Positions 43,142 through 50,321 of a DNA stretch of 64,000 nt are shown here, piece by piece. The notes under the pieces were generated by a model. The model ran no database searches. It was not told where the DNA came from and saw only the letters and a list, made by a program, of their open reading frames with translations. Numbering within the stretch: position 1 is the stretch's first letter; each line of letters starts with the position of its first letter. The stretch spans positions 62,001-126,000 of the forward strand of contig NZ_NGVS01000029.1 of assembly GCF_002777975.1 (NCBI RefSeq), given 5' to 3'. This DNA is from Shewanella carassii. Lineage in GTDB: Bacteria; Pseudomonadota; Gammaproteobacteria; Enterobacterales; Shewanellaceae. Both the position numbers and the translations under genes were made by a program.

Positions 43142-43269
43142 GCGTTCCAAAACTCATCCTTAGCTTTAAGCCCACAGTATCCGCTGAGAGTTATGGTGTT
43201 CCTGAGTTTGCAAAGCACGACATTGCTCACACACTCTTTTAGGCCGGGTTAATTACCCGGCTCTTTTTT
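43142..43269 (+). ncRNA. ryhB1: RyhB-type small RNA, copy 1
   Basis: About 128 bases, from the first G after the promoter to the T-run of an intrinsic terminator (CCGGGT TAATT ACCCGG then CTCTTTTTTT). The middle carries AAAGCACGACATTGCTCACA (43212-43231), the conserved seed of E. coli RyhB, which pairs with mRNAs of iron-using proteins via Hfq and blocks translation or triggers decay under iron limitation. No open frame is conserved between the two copies. It is 93-95% identical to copy 2 (7 substitutions, no gaps), while the flanks differ, which implies selection on the RNA. The 5' end position is inferred from the promoter spacing. Confidence 0.88.
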
Positions 43270-43540
43270 TGGCTAATCCTCATTGTCCGAGCCCCTCCGT
43301 CTCATAGTCAGCAGCTGTGTTATCCCTCACGGCTAACTCCATTCGTGCCGGTCGGCATTTTGGCGTACCAAAACCGAAAGTACTGCCATCTGGATGTAGC
43401 CTTAAAAAGATCAATGATCTCTCGGCCTGAGAGGATAGGACAAAATACATTGAAAATTAGTATGTTACTTAATTTTTTTAATTGAACATCCAAGGCAGAA
43501 ACAATAGCACTGGAAAATTTTATCGACAAAGGTCAAAAAA
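43270..43540. other. Spacer between the two ryhB copies
   Basis: No convincing gene. A minus-strand frame (43320-43529, 69 residues) has no support: it begins with a poor site, has no recognisable domain and is not preserved elsewhere. The right half is AT-rich (about 43440-43540). It may contain an independent promoter or be a remnant of the duplication event. Confidence 0.5.
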
Positions 43541-43543
43541 CAG

Positions 43544-43573
43544 TTGCAAACATAAATGAGAACCATTATCGTT
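43544..43573 (+). promoter_or_regulatory. ryhB2 promoter with weaker Fur box
   Basis: A -35 TTGCAA (43544-43549) and -10 TATCGT (43567-43572), 17 bases apart. Overlapping is an imperfect Fur box, AATGAGAA CCA TTATCGTT (43555-43573), with 2 mismatches of 8 in the arm compared with the perfect palindrome of copy 1. Fur is expected to bind it less tightly. Confidence 0.8.
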
Positions 43574-43578
43574 AACTT

Positions 43579-43707
43579 GCGTTCCAAAACTCATCCTTAG
43601 CTTTAAGCCCGCATTACCCGCTGAGAGTTATGGTGTTCCTGAGTTTGCAAAGCACGACATTGCTCACACACTCTTTGTGGCCGGGTTAATAACCCGGCTA
43701 TTTTTTT
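43579..43707 (+). ncRNA. ryhB2: RyhB-type small RNA, copy 2
   Basis: About 129 bases, colinear with copy 1 from GCGTTCC to a terminator (CCGGGTT AAT AACCCGG then CTATTTTTTT). It has the identical 20-base RyhB seed (43649-43668) and identical flanking segments (TGAGAGTTATGGTGTTCCTG). The seven differences avoid the seed and fall in the region after AAGCCC, the base before the terminator and the terminator loop, where the stem has even gained a pair. The start-to-start distance from copy 1 is 437 bases. It converges on the sensor-kinase gene, whose stop is 22 bases away. Confidence 0.87.
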
Positions 43708-43728
43708 GTCTGCACGCCAAGCCAAAGC

Positions 43729-45837
43729 CTACCCGAACAGCAAACCATCATAGGGGCCCGATTGCTCTTCTTTAGCCAGATGGTAAATACTGACAGTGAA
43801 CAGTGTCCCCTTACCCACAGTCGAACTAACCTCTATGGTGCCGCCTATGCGTTTGATAATGCCGTAGCTCAGCGATAAGCCCAGCCCGGTACCATCCTTG
43901 CGGGTGGTATAGAAAGGATCGAATATTCGTCCCAACTGTTCTTGCGGGATCCCCGAACCTTCATCTTCAATCTCTATCTTGATCCCCACAGGTTCACCCT
44001 GCTCCACCCAGTCATAGGTGCGGATCCAGATCCGCCCCTTACCATCCATAGCATGAGCGGCGTTGACCACCAGATTGATCAGCACCTGCAGCAGTTGCGG
44101 CCGATTCACCTGCACCGGATAACTGGCGTTCAGCTCAGGCAGCAACACCACTTCCTGCTTACCCAGTGAATGACGCACCAACAGCTGCATCTCTTCGATA
44201 ATCGGCGTAATTTGATGCATCTCCAACGGCGCATTGAACTCGCCGGGACGGCTGTACTGCAGCAAGCTGCGGATAATGGTGCTGATACGCCCCACCTGCT
44301 GGATGATCAGATCTATCTCCTCTTCTACCTGCTCGGCATTGTCGCCAAGCTCCACCCGCAGCAGTTCCATGTTGCCGAGGATAACTGCAGTAGGGTTGTT
44401 AATCTCATGGGCAATGCCAGCGGTCAATTCCCCGAGGGCGGTCAGTTTTTCATTGGTCACCAACTGCTGACGGGTTTCGTTCAGCAATTGTACGTTGCGC
44501 TGCAGCTCTTCGGTTTTTTCCTGCAGACTACGAGTACGTTCCTCGACCTTCATCTCCAGCTGCTCGGCCGCCGCTTGAATTTGTGCATTGCGACGCTGCA
44601 ACAAGTCGAGCATGCGGTCGAACTGCTCAGCCAAGTTGGCCAGCTCATTGTCTCTATCCAGTCCCAGCTCACCGATGCGCAGATTGCGCCCGGACTGCAC
44701 CGCCTTAACCACTTGGTGAATACGTTCTATCGGCTGTAACAAACTGTAAGCACCGCGATAAACCAAGAGTCCTGAGACCAACAGCACCAGCATCAAAATG
44801 GTGCCCAACTCTATGATATTAAGAAGATAGTTGTGAATGAAGGGCGACTCGGAAAACCCGGAATAGATCATACCTATCCGCTGGCCACGGATATCGGTCA
44901 GCGGCGCATAGGCCGAAATAAACCAGTCATTATAGACAAAGGCCCTGTCGACCCAGAGTTGGCCCTTAACCAACACCTGTTGGCGCACCTCTTCAGACAC
45001 CAGAGTACCCAATGCCCGGCCCCGATTTTCATCCCCTTTGGGGAAGAAATGCAGAGGCACATTGGTGCTGATGCGGATATTGTCGAGGAAGATGGTCACA
45101 GTGCCTATGGAGCGTTCCGGCAGCGTGCCCTTGTCATAAACCAGATCGCGAATATGGTCGACGATGCGAGTGTTGCGGTTAAACAGGATCCCGCCATCCA
45201 GATACCAGCCAACCTTGCCGTTTTCATCGGCTACCGGTAGCAGGCTGCGACTGAGCATGCCCCGCTCTTCTACTTCTCTATCGGGATTTTGCGCTCTCAG
45301 AGTCATGATCACCGGGATCTTGGCTCGTTCGGCCAACTCGGGATCGATTCGTGCCAGCCGCGAAGAGGACAATACCATCAGCCCGGAATAGGCCCTTTGT
45401 CCCTGAACCAAAGGCAGCATCTGTCGCAAGTCCGGATCGGCCGCGGCATCGGCGATTCTGACCAGACGCAGAAAGTCGAGGTCCAACGCCTTGCGTTGTT
45501 GTTCCAGAAAATCGTCCAGTTCTGCCTGTTTCTGCCGTTCACCTTCGAGTATTGAGCGGAAATGAGTCTGGAAGTCGAAGGACTGCATCACATGTTCCAG
45601 CTGCTTTTCCTGACGTTCCTGCACGGCATCCAAGGTGTTATTGGCCACAGTCAGGTCGGCCTTGACCTTCATAAACAACTGCTTGCCTGTGTAGCTGATA
45701 TTCCAGTAAATGGTGATAAATACCAGACTCACCAGTGTCAGCAAGATGGGCAACAGAGTCAGGATCAGGATGCGATAACGCACCTTGGCCTGCAGCTGCT
45801 GCCAGCTCAGGCCAAAGAGTCGTTTAAACAGTGACAA
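43729..45837 (-). CDS. Membrane sensor histidine kinase (partner of NtrC-type regulator)
   Basis: 702 residues. One membrane helix near residues 22-45 (ILILTLLPILLTLVSLVFI), a large extracytoplasmic sensor domain of the double-CACHE type to about 350, and a second helix at about 355-380. Then come a HAMP linker, a coiled coil, HisKA with GIAHEINNPTAVILGNMEL (phosphorylated His) and the HATPase_c domain (DEGSGIPQEQLGRIFDPF, GTGLGLSLSYGI). The start is best placed at TTG 45837: GGAGG lies 7 bases upstream, whereas an earlier TTG (45843) is too close. Only 2 bases separate it from the regulator stop. It probably senses an extracytoplasmic solute and phosphorylates the next protein; the gene context points to molybdate, tungstate or a related signal, not proven. 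Confidence 0.88.
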   Translation of the reverse strand: MSLFKRLFGLSWQQLQAKVRYRILILTLLPILLTLVSLVFITIYWNISYTGKQLFMKVKADLTVANNTLDAVQERQEKQLEHVMQSFDFQTHFRSILEGERQKQAELDDFLEQQRKALDLDFLRLVRIADAAADPDLRQMLPLVQGQRAYSGLMVLSSSRLARIDPELAERAKIPVIMTLRAQNPDREVEERGMLSRSLLPVADENGKVGWYLDGGILFNRNTRIVDHIRDLVYDKGTLPERSIGTVTIFLDNIRISTNVPLHFFPKGDENRGRALGTLVSEEVRQQVLVKGQLWVDRAFVYNDWFISAYAPLTDIRGQRIGMIYSGFSESPFIHNYLLNIIELGTILMLVLLVSGLLVYRGAYSLLQPIERIHQVVKAVQSGRNLRIGELGLDRDNELANLAEQFDRMLDLLQRRNAQIQAAAEQLEMKVEERTRSLQEKTEELQRNVQLLNETRQQLVTNEKLTALGELTAGIAHEINNPTAVILGNMELLRVELGDNAEQVEEEIDLIIQQVGRISTIIRSLLQYSRPGEFNAPLEMHQITPIIEEMQLLVRHSLGKQEVVLLPELNASYPVQVNRPQLLQVLINLVVNAAHAMDGKGRIWIRTYDWVEQGEPVGIKIEIEDEGSGIPQEQLGRIFDPFYTTRKDGTGLGLSLSYGIIKRIGGTIEVSSTVGKGTLFTVSIYHLAKEEQSGPYDGLLFG

Positions 45838-45839
45838 GC

Positions 45840-47222
45840 TCAAACCTCCGACTCGCAGTCAAACCACTCTTTATACTTACGATCCAGTGTCTTGCGAGAC
45901 ACGCCCAGCACCCTGGCTGCCGCCGACTTATTACCGCCATGGGTATCGACAACAGCTGTGACATGGTCTTTTTCCACATCCTTGAGCGCCCAGTCGTGGG
46001 GATAGCCCGGCTGGGCGTTCAGTTCGGCCTTGGGTTGTTCTTTCCAGTATTCCGCCGGAGGCTTACCCAGTAGAATGCAGCGCTCTATCATATTACGCAG
46101 CTCGCGAATATTCCCTGGCCATTGATGTTGTTGCAGTTTGAGCAGATCCTCATGGCTCCAGACCACCTCTTTAACCCCGAGCTCTGCGGCCAACTGGCGG
46201 GTAAAGTGATGGGTTAATTCCACTACATCATCTGGCCTTTCCCGCAATGGCGGGATCACTATGTCGAGCACATTGAGACGGTAGAAGAGATCGCGGCGGA
46301 AATGTCCGGCTTCAACCTCTTCGGCCAGTTTACGGTTGGTTGCCGCGATCACCCGGACATCAATATTGACTTCTTTTTCGCTGCCAACCGGACGAATCGC
46401 CTTTTGTTCCAGCACCCGCAGCAATGCCGTCTGCATTTTCAGCGGCATCTCCCCAATTTCATCGAGGAAGATGGTGCCACCAGACGCAAAGCTGAATAAG
46501 CCTTCGCGATTGCCTTTGGCGCCAGTAAAGGAACCAGCCGTATGACCAAAGAGTTCACTCTCCAGCAGCTCGGGGGCGATGGCGCCGCAGTTAACCGGCA
46601 CAAAGGGCCCCTGACGACCGCTAAGCAGATGCAACTGTCTGGCCACCAGCTCTTTACCCGTGCCGGATTCACCTTCGATAAGCACCACAGCATTAGTCGG
46701 CGCCACCCTCTCTATCACCCGTTTGACTTCCATCATGGCATCACTGTTGCCTATGATGGTGGAGGAATAGCCACTGGACACTTCCCGGCGTAGCATCAGG
46801 TTTTCCCGCTTCAACAAGCGCCGCTCGATGCAGCGGTCAACCGCTTTCATCATCTGCTCCAGATGGAAAGGCTTGAGTATAAAGTCTGAGGCGCCAGCCC
46901 TGAGAGCCTGAATCGCCACTTCCATGTCGGCATAGCCTGTCATAAAGATGATATCGGAGCGCCGCTCTTGATCATCGAGCGCCTCATGCCATTCAATGCC
47001 TGAGCGACCGGGCAGACGTATATCCACAATCAGCAGATCGAAGTGACAACGGCTGCGCAGTTGTTCAGCTTCTTCTATGCTGGAAGCGGTTTCTACCAGG
47101 GCAAATTTCTTGGCCAATGCCTTGTTGAGGAAACTACGCATACCGGGCTCATCGTCGACGATCAACACGGACACGGCAGAAGGCATTGGCTTAGACTTAA
47201 GTGACTTTTCTATCTGGCTCAT
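45840..47222 (-). CDS. NtrC-family sigma-54-dependent response regulator
   Basis: 460 residues from ATG 47222 (MSQIEKSLKS); a GTG start at 47270 is less likely. The receiver domain has its phospho-acceptor Asp in LLIVDIRLPGRSG near residue 70. The AAA+ domain has Walker A EGESGTGKEL, the sigma-54 contact loop as GSFTGA (Ser for the usual Ala), Walker B TIFLDEIGEMP and R-finger region; a Fis-type helix-turn-helix ends the chain (GGNKSAAARVLGVSRKTLDR). It drives sigma-54 promoters when phosphorylated by the adjacent kinase. It is divergent from tupA, whose upstream region contains a sigma-54 promoter and palindromes, so tup-moa is the obvious target. Confidence 0.92.
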   Translation of the reverse strand: MSQIEKSLKSKPMPSAVSVLIVDDEPGMRSFLNKALAKKFALVETASSIEEAEQLRSRCHFDLLIVDIRLPGRSGIEWHEALDDQERRSDIIFMTGYADMEVAIQALRAGASDFILKPFHLEQMMKAVDRCIERRLLKRENLMLRREVSSGYSSTIIGNSDAMMEVKRVIERVAPTNAVVLIEGESGTGKELVARQLHLLSGRQGPFVPVNCGAIAPELLESELFGHTAGSFTGAKGNREGLFSFASGGTIFLDEIGEMPLKMQTALLRVLEQKAIRPVGSEKEVNIDVRVIAATNRKLAEEVEAGHFRRDLFYRLNVLDIVIPPLRERPDDVVELTHHFTRQLAAELGVKEVVWSHEDLLKLQQHQWPGNIRELRNMIERCILLGKPPAEYWKEQPKAELNAQPGYPHDWALKDVEKDHVTAVVDTHGGNKSAAARVLGVSRKTLDRKYKEWFDCESEV

Positions 47223-47318
47223 ATTGTCGGCTTCAGGACATTTTGACTCAATTGCTATAGATTCTATCACTGAGATGGTAAAAACTGGTCACTATGAACC
47301 AGAGAAAAGTGTTACTGG

Positions 47319-47329
47319 GACAATTTGTC
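47319..47329. promoter_or_regulatory. Palindrome upstream of tupA (candidate enhancer site)
   Basis: GACAA T TTGTC, an 11-base palindrome 79-89 bases upstream of the sigma-54 promoter. This is the distance range used by NtrC-type activators. Confidence 0.4.
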
Positions 47330-47367
47330 TGATACTTATTTACCAAGCTTGGGATCCAGCTCACATA

Positions 47368-47377
47368 TTGGATCCAA
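47368..47377. promoter_or_regulatory. Palindrome TTGGATCCAA upstream of tupA
   Basis: A perfect 10-base palindrome, partly repeated at 47349-47357 (TTGGGATCC), 31 bases before the -24 element. It is a second candidate for activator or other regulator binding. Confidence 0.4.
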
Positions 47378-47407
47378 CAATATCAGTTTGAGGCAAACAT
47401 TCGTTTT

Positions 47408-47422
47408 TGGCACCTAAATTGC
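47408..47422 (+). promoter_or_regulatory. Sigma-54 (-24/-12) promoter of the tup-mob-moa operon
   Basis: TGGCAC CTAAA TTGC matches the consensus TGGCAC-N5-TTGC exactly in the invariant positions. Transcription would start near 47433, giving a leader of about 70 bases before tupA. It is placed between the divergent NtrC-type regulator gene and tupA. Confidence 0.85.
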
Positions 47423-47502
47423 TTTATTGGAAACGAGTACCAGGCCGCAGCCCGCTGGGTTATGGGTTCGGCACACTTATAAAATCATGCCAAGGAGCAA
47501 TA

Positions 47503-48315
47503 ATGTTGAACTTGAAACAACTGCTGGGTCTTGCCATTGCGGCAGGCCTGATGATCTCTGCCCCGGCTTCCGCTCAGGAAACCATCAAGCTGGCCACTAC
47601 CACCAGTACTGAAAACTCAGGTCTGCTGGGTTACCTGCTGCCAAAATTTGAATCTGAATCAGGCTATAAAGTACAAGTGATTGCCACAGGTACAGGCAAG
47701 GCTCTGAAACTGGGTACCCAAGGTGACGTGGATCTGGTGATGACTCACGCTCCTGGTGCAGAAGCCAAGTTCGTTGCCGACGGTTTCGGTGTTGAGCCTC
47801 GCGGCATCATGGAAAACGACTTTGTTATCCTTGGCCCCAAGAACGACCCAGCCAAGGCCCGTGACAGCAAAAATGCCGAAGAAGCCTTCGCCAAGATCGC
47901 CAAGTCAGGCGTTCCTTTCGTATCTCGCGGTGACGACTCTGGTACTCACAAGAAAGAACTGTTGATCTGGAAAGCCGCCAACGTGACTCCAGACTTCAAA
48001 GGTTACACCTCTGTAGGCCAGGGCATGGGCAAAACTCTGCTGATGGCCAACGAACTGCAAGGTTATACCCTGTCTGACCGTGGTACTTTCGTGGCTTACA
48101 AGGCCAAACTGGACCTGGGTATCGACTTCGACGGCGGTGCCACCTTGGCCAATCCTTACCAGGTTATCCTGATCAACCCTGCCAAATACCCGGATCTGAA
48201 TCACAAAGGTGCACGCGCCTTCAGTGATTGGTTGATTAGCAAAGAAGCACAAAGCATGATCAACAGCTATAAAGTTCAAGGTGAACAACTGTTCAAGGCA
48301 ACTTACGGCAAATGA
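47503..48315 (+). CDS. tupA: Tungstate ABC transporter substrate-binding protein TupA
   Basis: 270 residues from ATG 47503, preceded by AAGGAGC; a frame extending to 47407 has no site. The signal peptide is GLMISAPASAQE, cleaved before ETIKLATT. The TupA signature TTTSTENSGLL at the start of the mature protein, and the ligand-binding segments GTGKALKLGTQGDVDLVMTHAP and SRGDDSGTH, match TupA and not ModA (which starts with AASS-type sequence). It binds tungstate, perhaps molybdate, in the periplasm. It is the first gene of the operon and close to the sigma-54 promoter, so it is probably the most strongly expressed. Confidence 0.92.
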   Translation: MLNLKQLLGLAIAAGLMISAPASAQETIKLATTTSTENSGLLGYLLPKFESESGYKVQVIATGTGKALKLGTQGDVDLVMTHAPGAEAKFVADGFGVEPRGIMENDFVILGPKNDPAKARDSKNAEEAFAKIAKSGVPFVSRGDDSGTHKKELLIWKAANVTPDFKGYTSVGQGMGKTLLMANELQGYTLSDRGTFVAYKAKLDLGIDFDGGATLANPYQVILINPAKYPDLNHKGARAFSDWLISKEAQSMINSYKVQGEQLFKATYGK

Positions 48316-49019
48316 GTGAAGGCTGGTTAGCCCTTATACAGCAGGCCCTCGGCCTGCTGTTTTCCAGAGACCCCGAAGTCTGGTCTATTATCTCCGTCTC
48401 TTTCTCGGTATCTTTCGCGGCACTGCTGATTACCTTGCTGCCGTCCATGATACTGGGGTTCGCCCTGGCGTTTGTGCAATTCCCCGGCCGCTGGCTGGTG
48501 ACCAATCTGGTACAAACCCTGCAATCTATTCCCACCGTGGTAGTCGGCCTGCTGGCCTATCTACTGCTGACCCGTAACGGCGCCCTGGGCGACCTGCGCT
48601 GGCTCTTTACCCAGAAGGGGATGATCCTCGGGCAGATGATGATCTGCGCCCCAGTACTGATAGCCATGAGCCATGCCGCCTTCACCAGTGTCGATCGCCG
48701 AGCCTGGGAAACCTGCCGCACTCTGGGTGCCAGCTGGACCTCGGCCATCTGGGTAGTTTGTCGCGAACTGAGAGTGCCACTGTTACTGGCGATTATCGCG
48801 GCGTTTTCCCGCATCATTACCGAAGTTGGCTGTTCCATGATGGTTGGTGGCAACATAGCCCATGTCACCCGTAACATTCCCACCGCGATTTCACTGGAAA
48901 CCAGTAAAGGCAACTTTGCCCAGGCGATAGCCCTTGGCTTGGTGCTGCTGGTGCTGGCACTGATACTGAATTTTGCTCTGGGGACTCTGCGTGGCAGGGC
49001 CAATCCCAGAAGCCATTAG
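48312..49019 (+). CDS. tupB: Tungstate ABC transporter permease TupB
   Basis: 235 residues with five to six membrane helices and the binding-protein-dependent transporter loop AWETCRTLGASWTSAIWVV (EAA-type motif). It overlaps tupA by four bases. It forms the membrane channel for the substrate delivered by TupA, with the ATPase encoded next. Length normal. Confidence 0.92.
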   Translation: MSEGWLALIQQALGLLFSRDPEVWSIISVSFSVSFAALLITLLPSMILGFALAFVQFPGRWLVTNLVQTLQSIPTVVVGLLAYLLLTRNGALGDLRWLFTQKGMILGQMMICAPVLIAMSHAAFTSVDRRAWETCRTLGASWTSAIWVVCRELRVPLLLAIIAAFSRIITEVGCSMMVGGNIAHVTRNIPTAISLETSKGNFAQAIALGLVLLVLALILNFALGTLRGRANPRSH

Positions 49020-49027
49020 GACGCGTG

Positions 49028-49735
49028 ATGATAAAGCTGATAGCCCAGGATCTTGAGATGCGTTTTGGTGAACGCCTATTATTTCGCGCCCGGCAACTGG
49101 AGTTTTGTCAGGGCGAAGTCATCTATCTTCAGGGTGACAATGGCTGCGGCAAAACGACTCTGATGAAGCTGCTGGCCGGTTTACTCAAACCCAGCGCTGG
49201 CACCATCTATACCCAAGGATTTACACCTTCCCCCTGGTGGCGAGGTGATACCTTGCTCGGCAAGGCCATCTACCTGCATCAACACCCATATCTGTTTGAG
49301 GGCAATGTCAGCTACAATCTGCAACTGGCGCAGAGATACAGCAGCCTGGATAAGACAGAACAACGCGTTAGAATGCAGAGCGCGATAGAACATGCTCAAC
49401 TTGGCGAGTTGCTGACGGCCAACGCCTCAACGCTGTCCGGCGGTGAGCGACAGCGACTGGCACTGGCCAGAGCCTGGCTGTTGAAACCCAAATTACTCAT
49501 GCTCGATGAACCCATATCCAATATGGACAGAGCCTCGCAGCAAACCGTTTTTGCTATGATTGCCGAGTTGAAGCAACAAGGTACAGGGCTGCTGATCAGC
49601 AGCCACCAGCACTCAGAACTGACAACCCTTTGCCATCAACATTGGCACATAGAATCACAACAACTGACACCCTCGGCCAATTTGAGTTTAGCGACCGAGG
49701 AATTGCAGGAGAAAAGTTATGTCGCAGCGCATTGA
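49028..49735 (+). CDS. tupC: Tungstate ABC transporter ATPase TupC
   Basis: 235 residues from ATG 49028 (AGGA about 6 bases upstream; a GTG at 49025 is closer). Walker [10 protein letters not shown], signature [16 protein letters not shown], Walker B LLMLDEP, switch histidine in SSHQHSEL. It energises tungstate uptake. The C-terminal 20 residues overlap the start of mobA by 17 bases, so uptake and cofactor genes are translationally coupled. Confidence 0.92.
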   Translation: MIKLIAQDLEMRFGERLLFRARQLEFCQGEVIYLQGDNGCGKTTLMKLLAGLLKPSAGTIYTQGFTPSPWWRGDTLLGKAIYLHQHPYLFEGNVSYNLQLAQRYSSLDKTEQRVRMQSAIEHAQLGELLTANASTLSGGERQRLALARAWLLKPKLLMLDEPISNMDRASQQTVFAMIAELKQQGTGLLISSHQHSELTTLCHQHWHIESQQLTPSANLSLATEELQEKSYVAAH

Positions 49736-50312
49736 TGCGGTAATCCTCGCCGGAGGCATGGCCAGACGCATGGGCGGAGAAGACAAAGGCCTGGTGGATC
49801 TGCTGGGGCGTCCCATGATTGCCCATGTTATCGACAGGGTAAAACCTCAGGTGAATCAGATCCTGATCAACGCCAACCGCAATCAAACACGTTATGCTGA
49901 GTTCGGTTTTCCGGTCATTGCCGACCTGGAACAAGGCTATCCCGGGCCGTTGGCCGGGATGATCAGCGCCCTGGATAAGACAGACGCCGAGCTGCTGTTG
50001 GTGGTGCCTTGCGACTGCCCTTTGCTACCCAAAGATCTGGTTGAGCGCATGACGCAAAAGCTGCTGGCGTCAGAGGCGGATCTCGCCGTGGCATCCGATG
50101 GCGAGCGGGAGCAGCCGGTGGTTATGCTGCTCAAACCAACGGTGAGGGATTCGATGCAGGCGTTTCTCGATTCAGGCAGGCGCCGAATCGATCTCTGGTA
50201 CAGCGAGCACCCTGTGGTGGTCGAGTCGTTCGCCGATCAACCCAACGCCTTTATTAACATCAATACCAGCGAACAAAAACAACAACTCGCGGCGGAAATA
50301 TCCCAAGCTTAA
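49719..50312 (+). CDS. mobA: Molybdenum cofactor guanylyltransferase MobA
   Basis: 197 residues, with the nucleotidyltransferase signature [20 protein letters not shown] and the metal-binding [10 protein letters not shown]. MobA adds GMP to the molybdopterin cofactor to give the bis-guanine dinucleotide form used by DMSO-reductase-family enzymes. It overlaps tupC and is followed 9 bases later by the MobB-MoeA fusion gene. Length matches E. coli MobA (194). Confidence 0.94.
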   Translation: MSQRIDAVILAGGMARRMGGEDKGLVDLLGRPMIAHVIDRVKPQVNQILINANRNQTRYAEFGFPVIADLEQGYPGPLAGMISALDKTDAELLLVVPCDCPLLPKDLVERMTQKLLASEADLAVASDGEREQPVVMLLKPTVRDSMQAFLDSGRRRIDLWYSEHPVVVESFADQPNAFININTSEQKQQLAAEISQA

Positions 50313-50321
50313 GAGGTTTCT

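Noticed and set aside
43320..43529. 69-residue minus-strand ORF between the two ryhB copies
   Set aside because: Weak start, no domain, no conservation signal available; reported only as spacer content.
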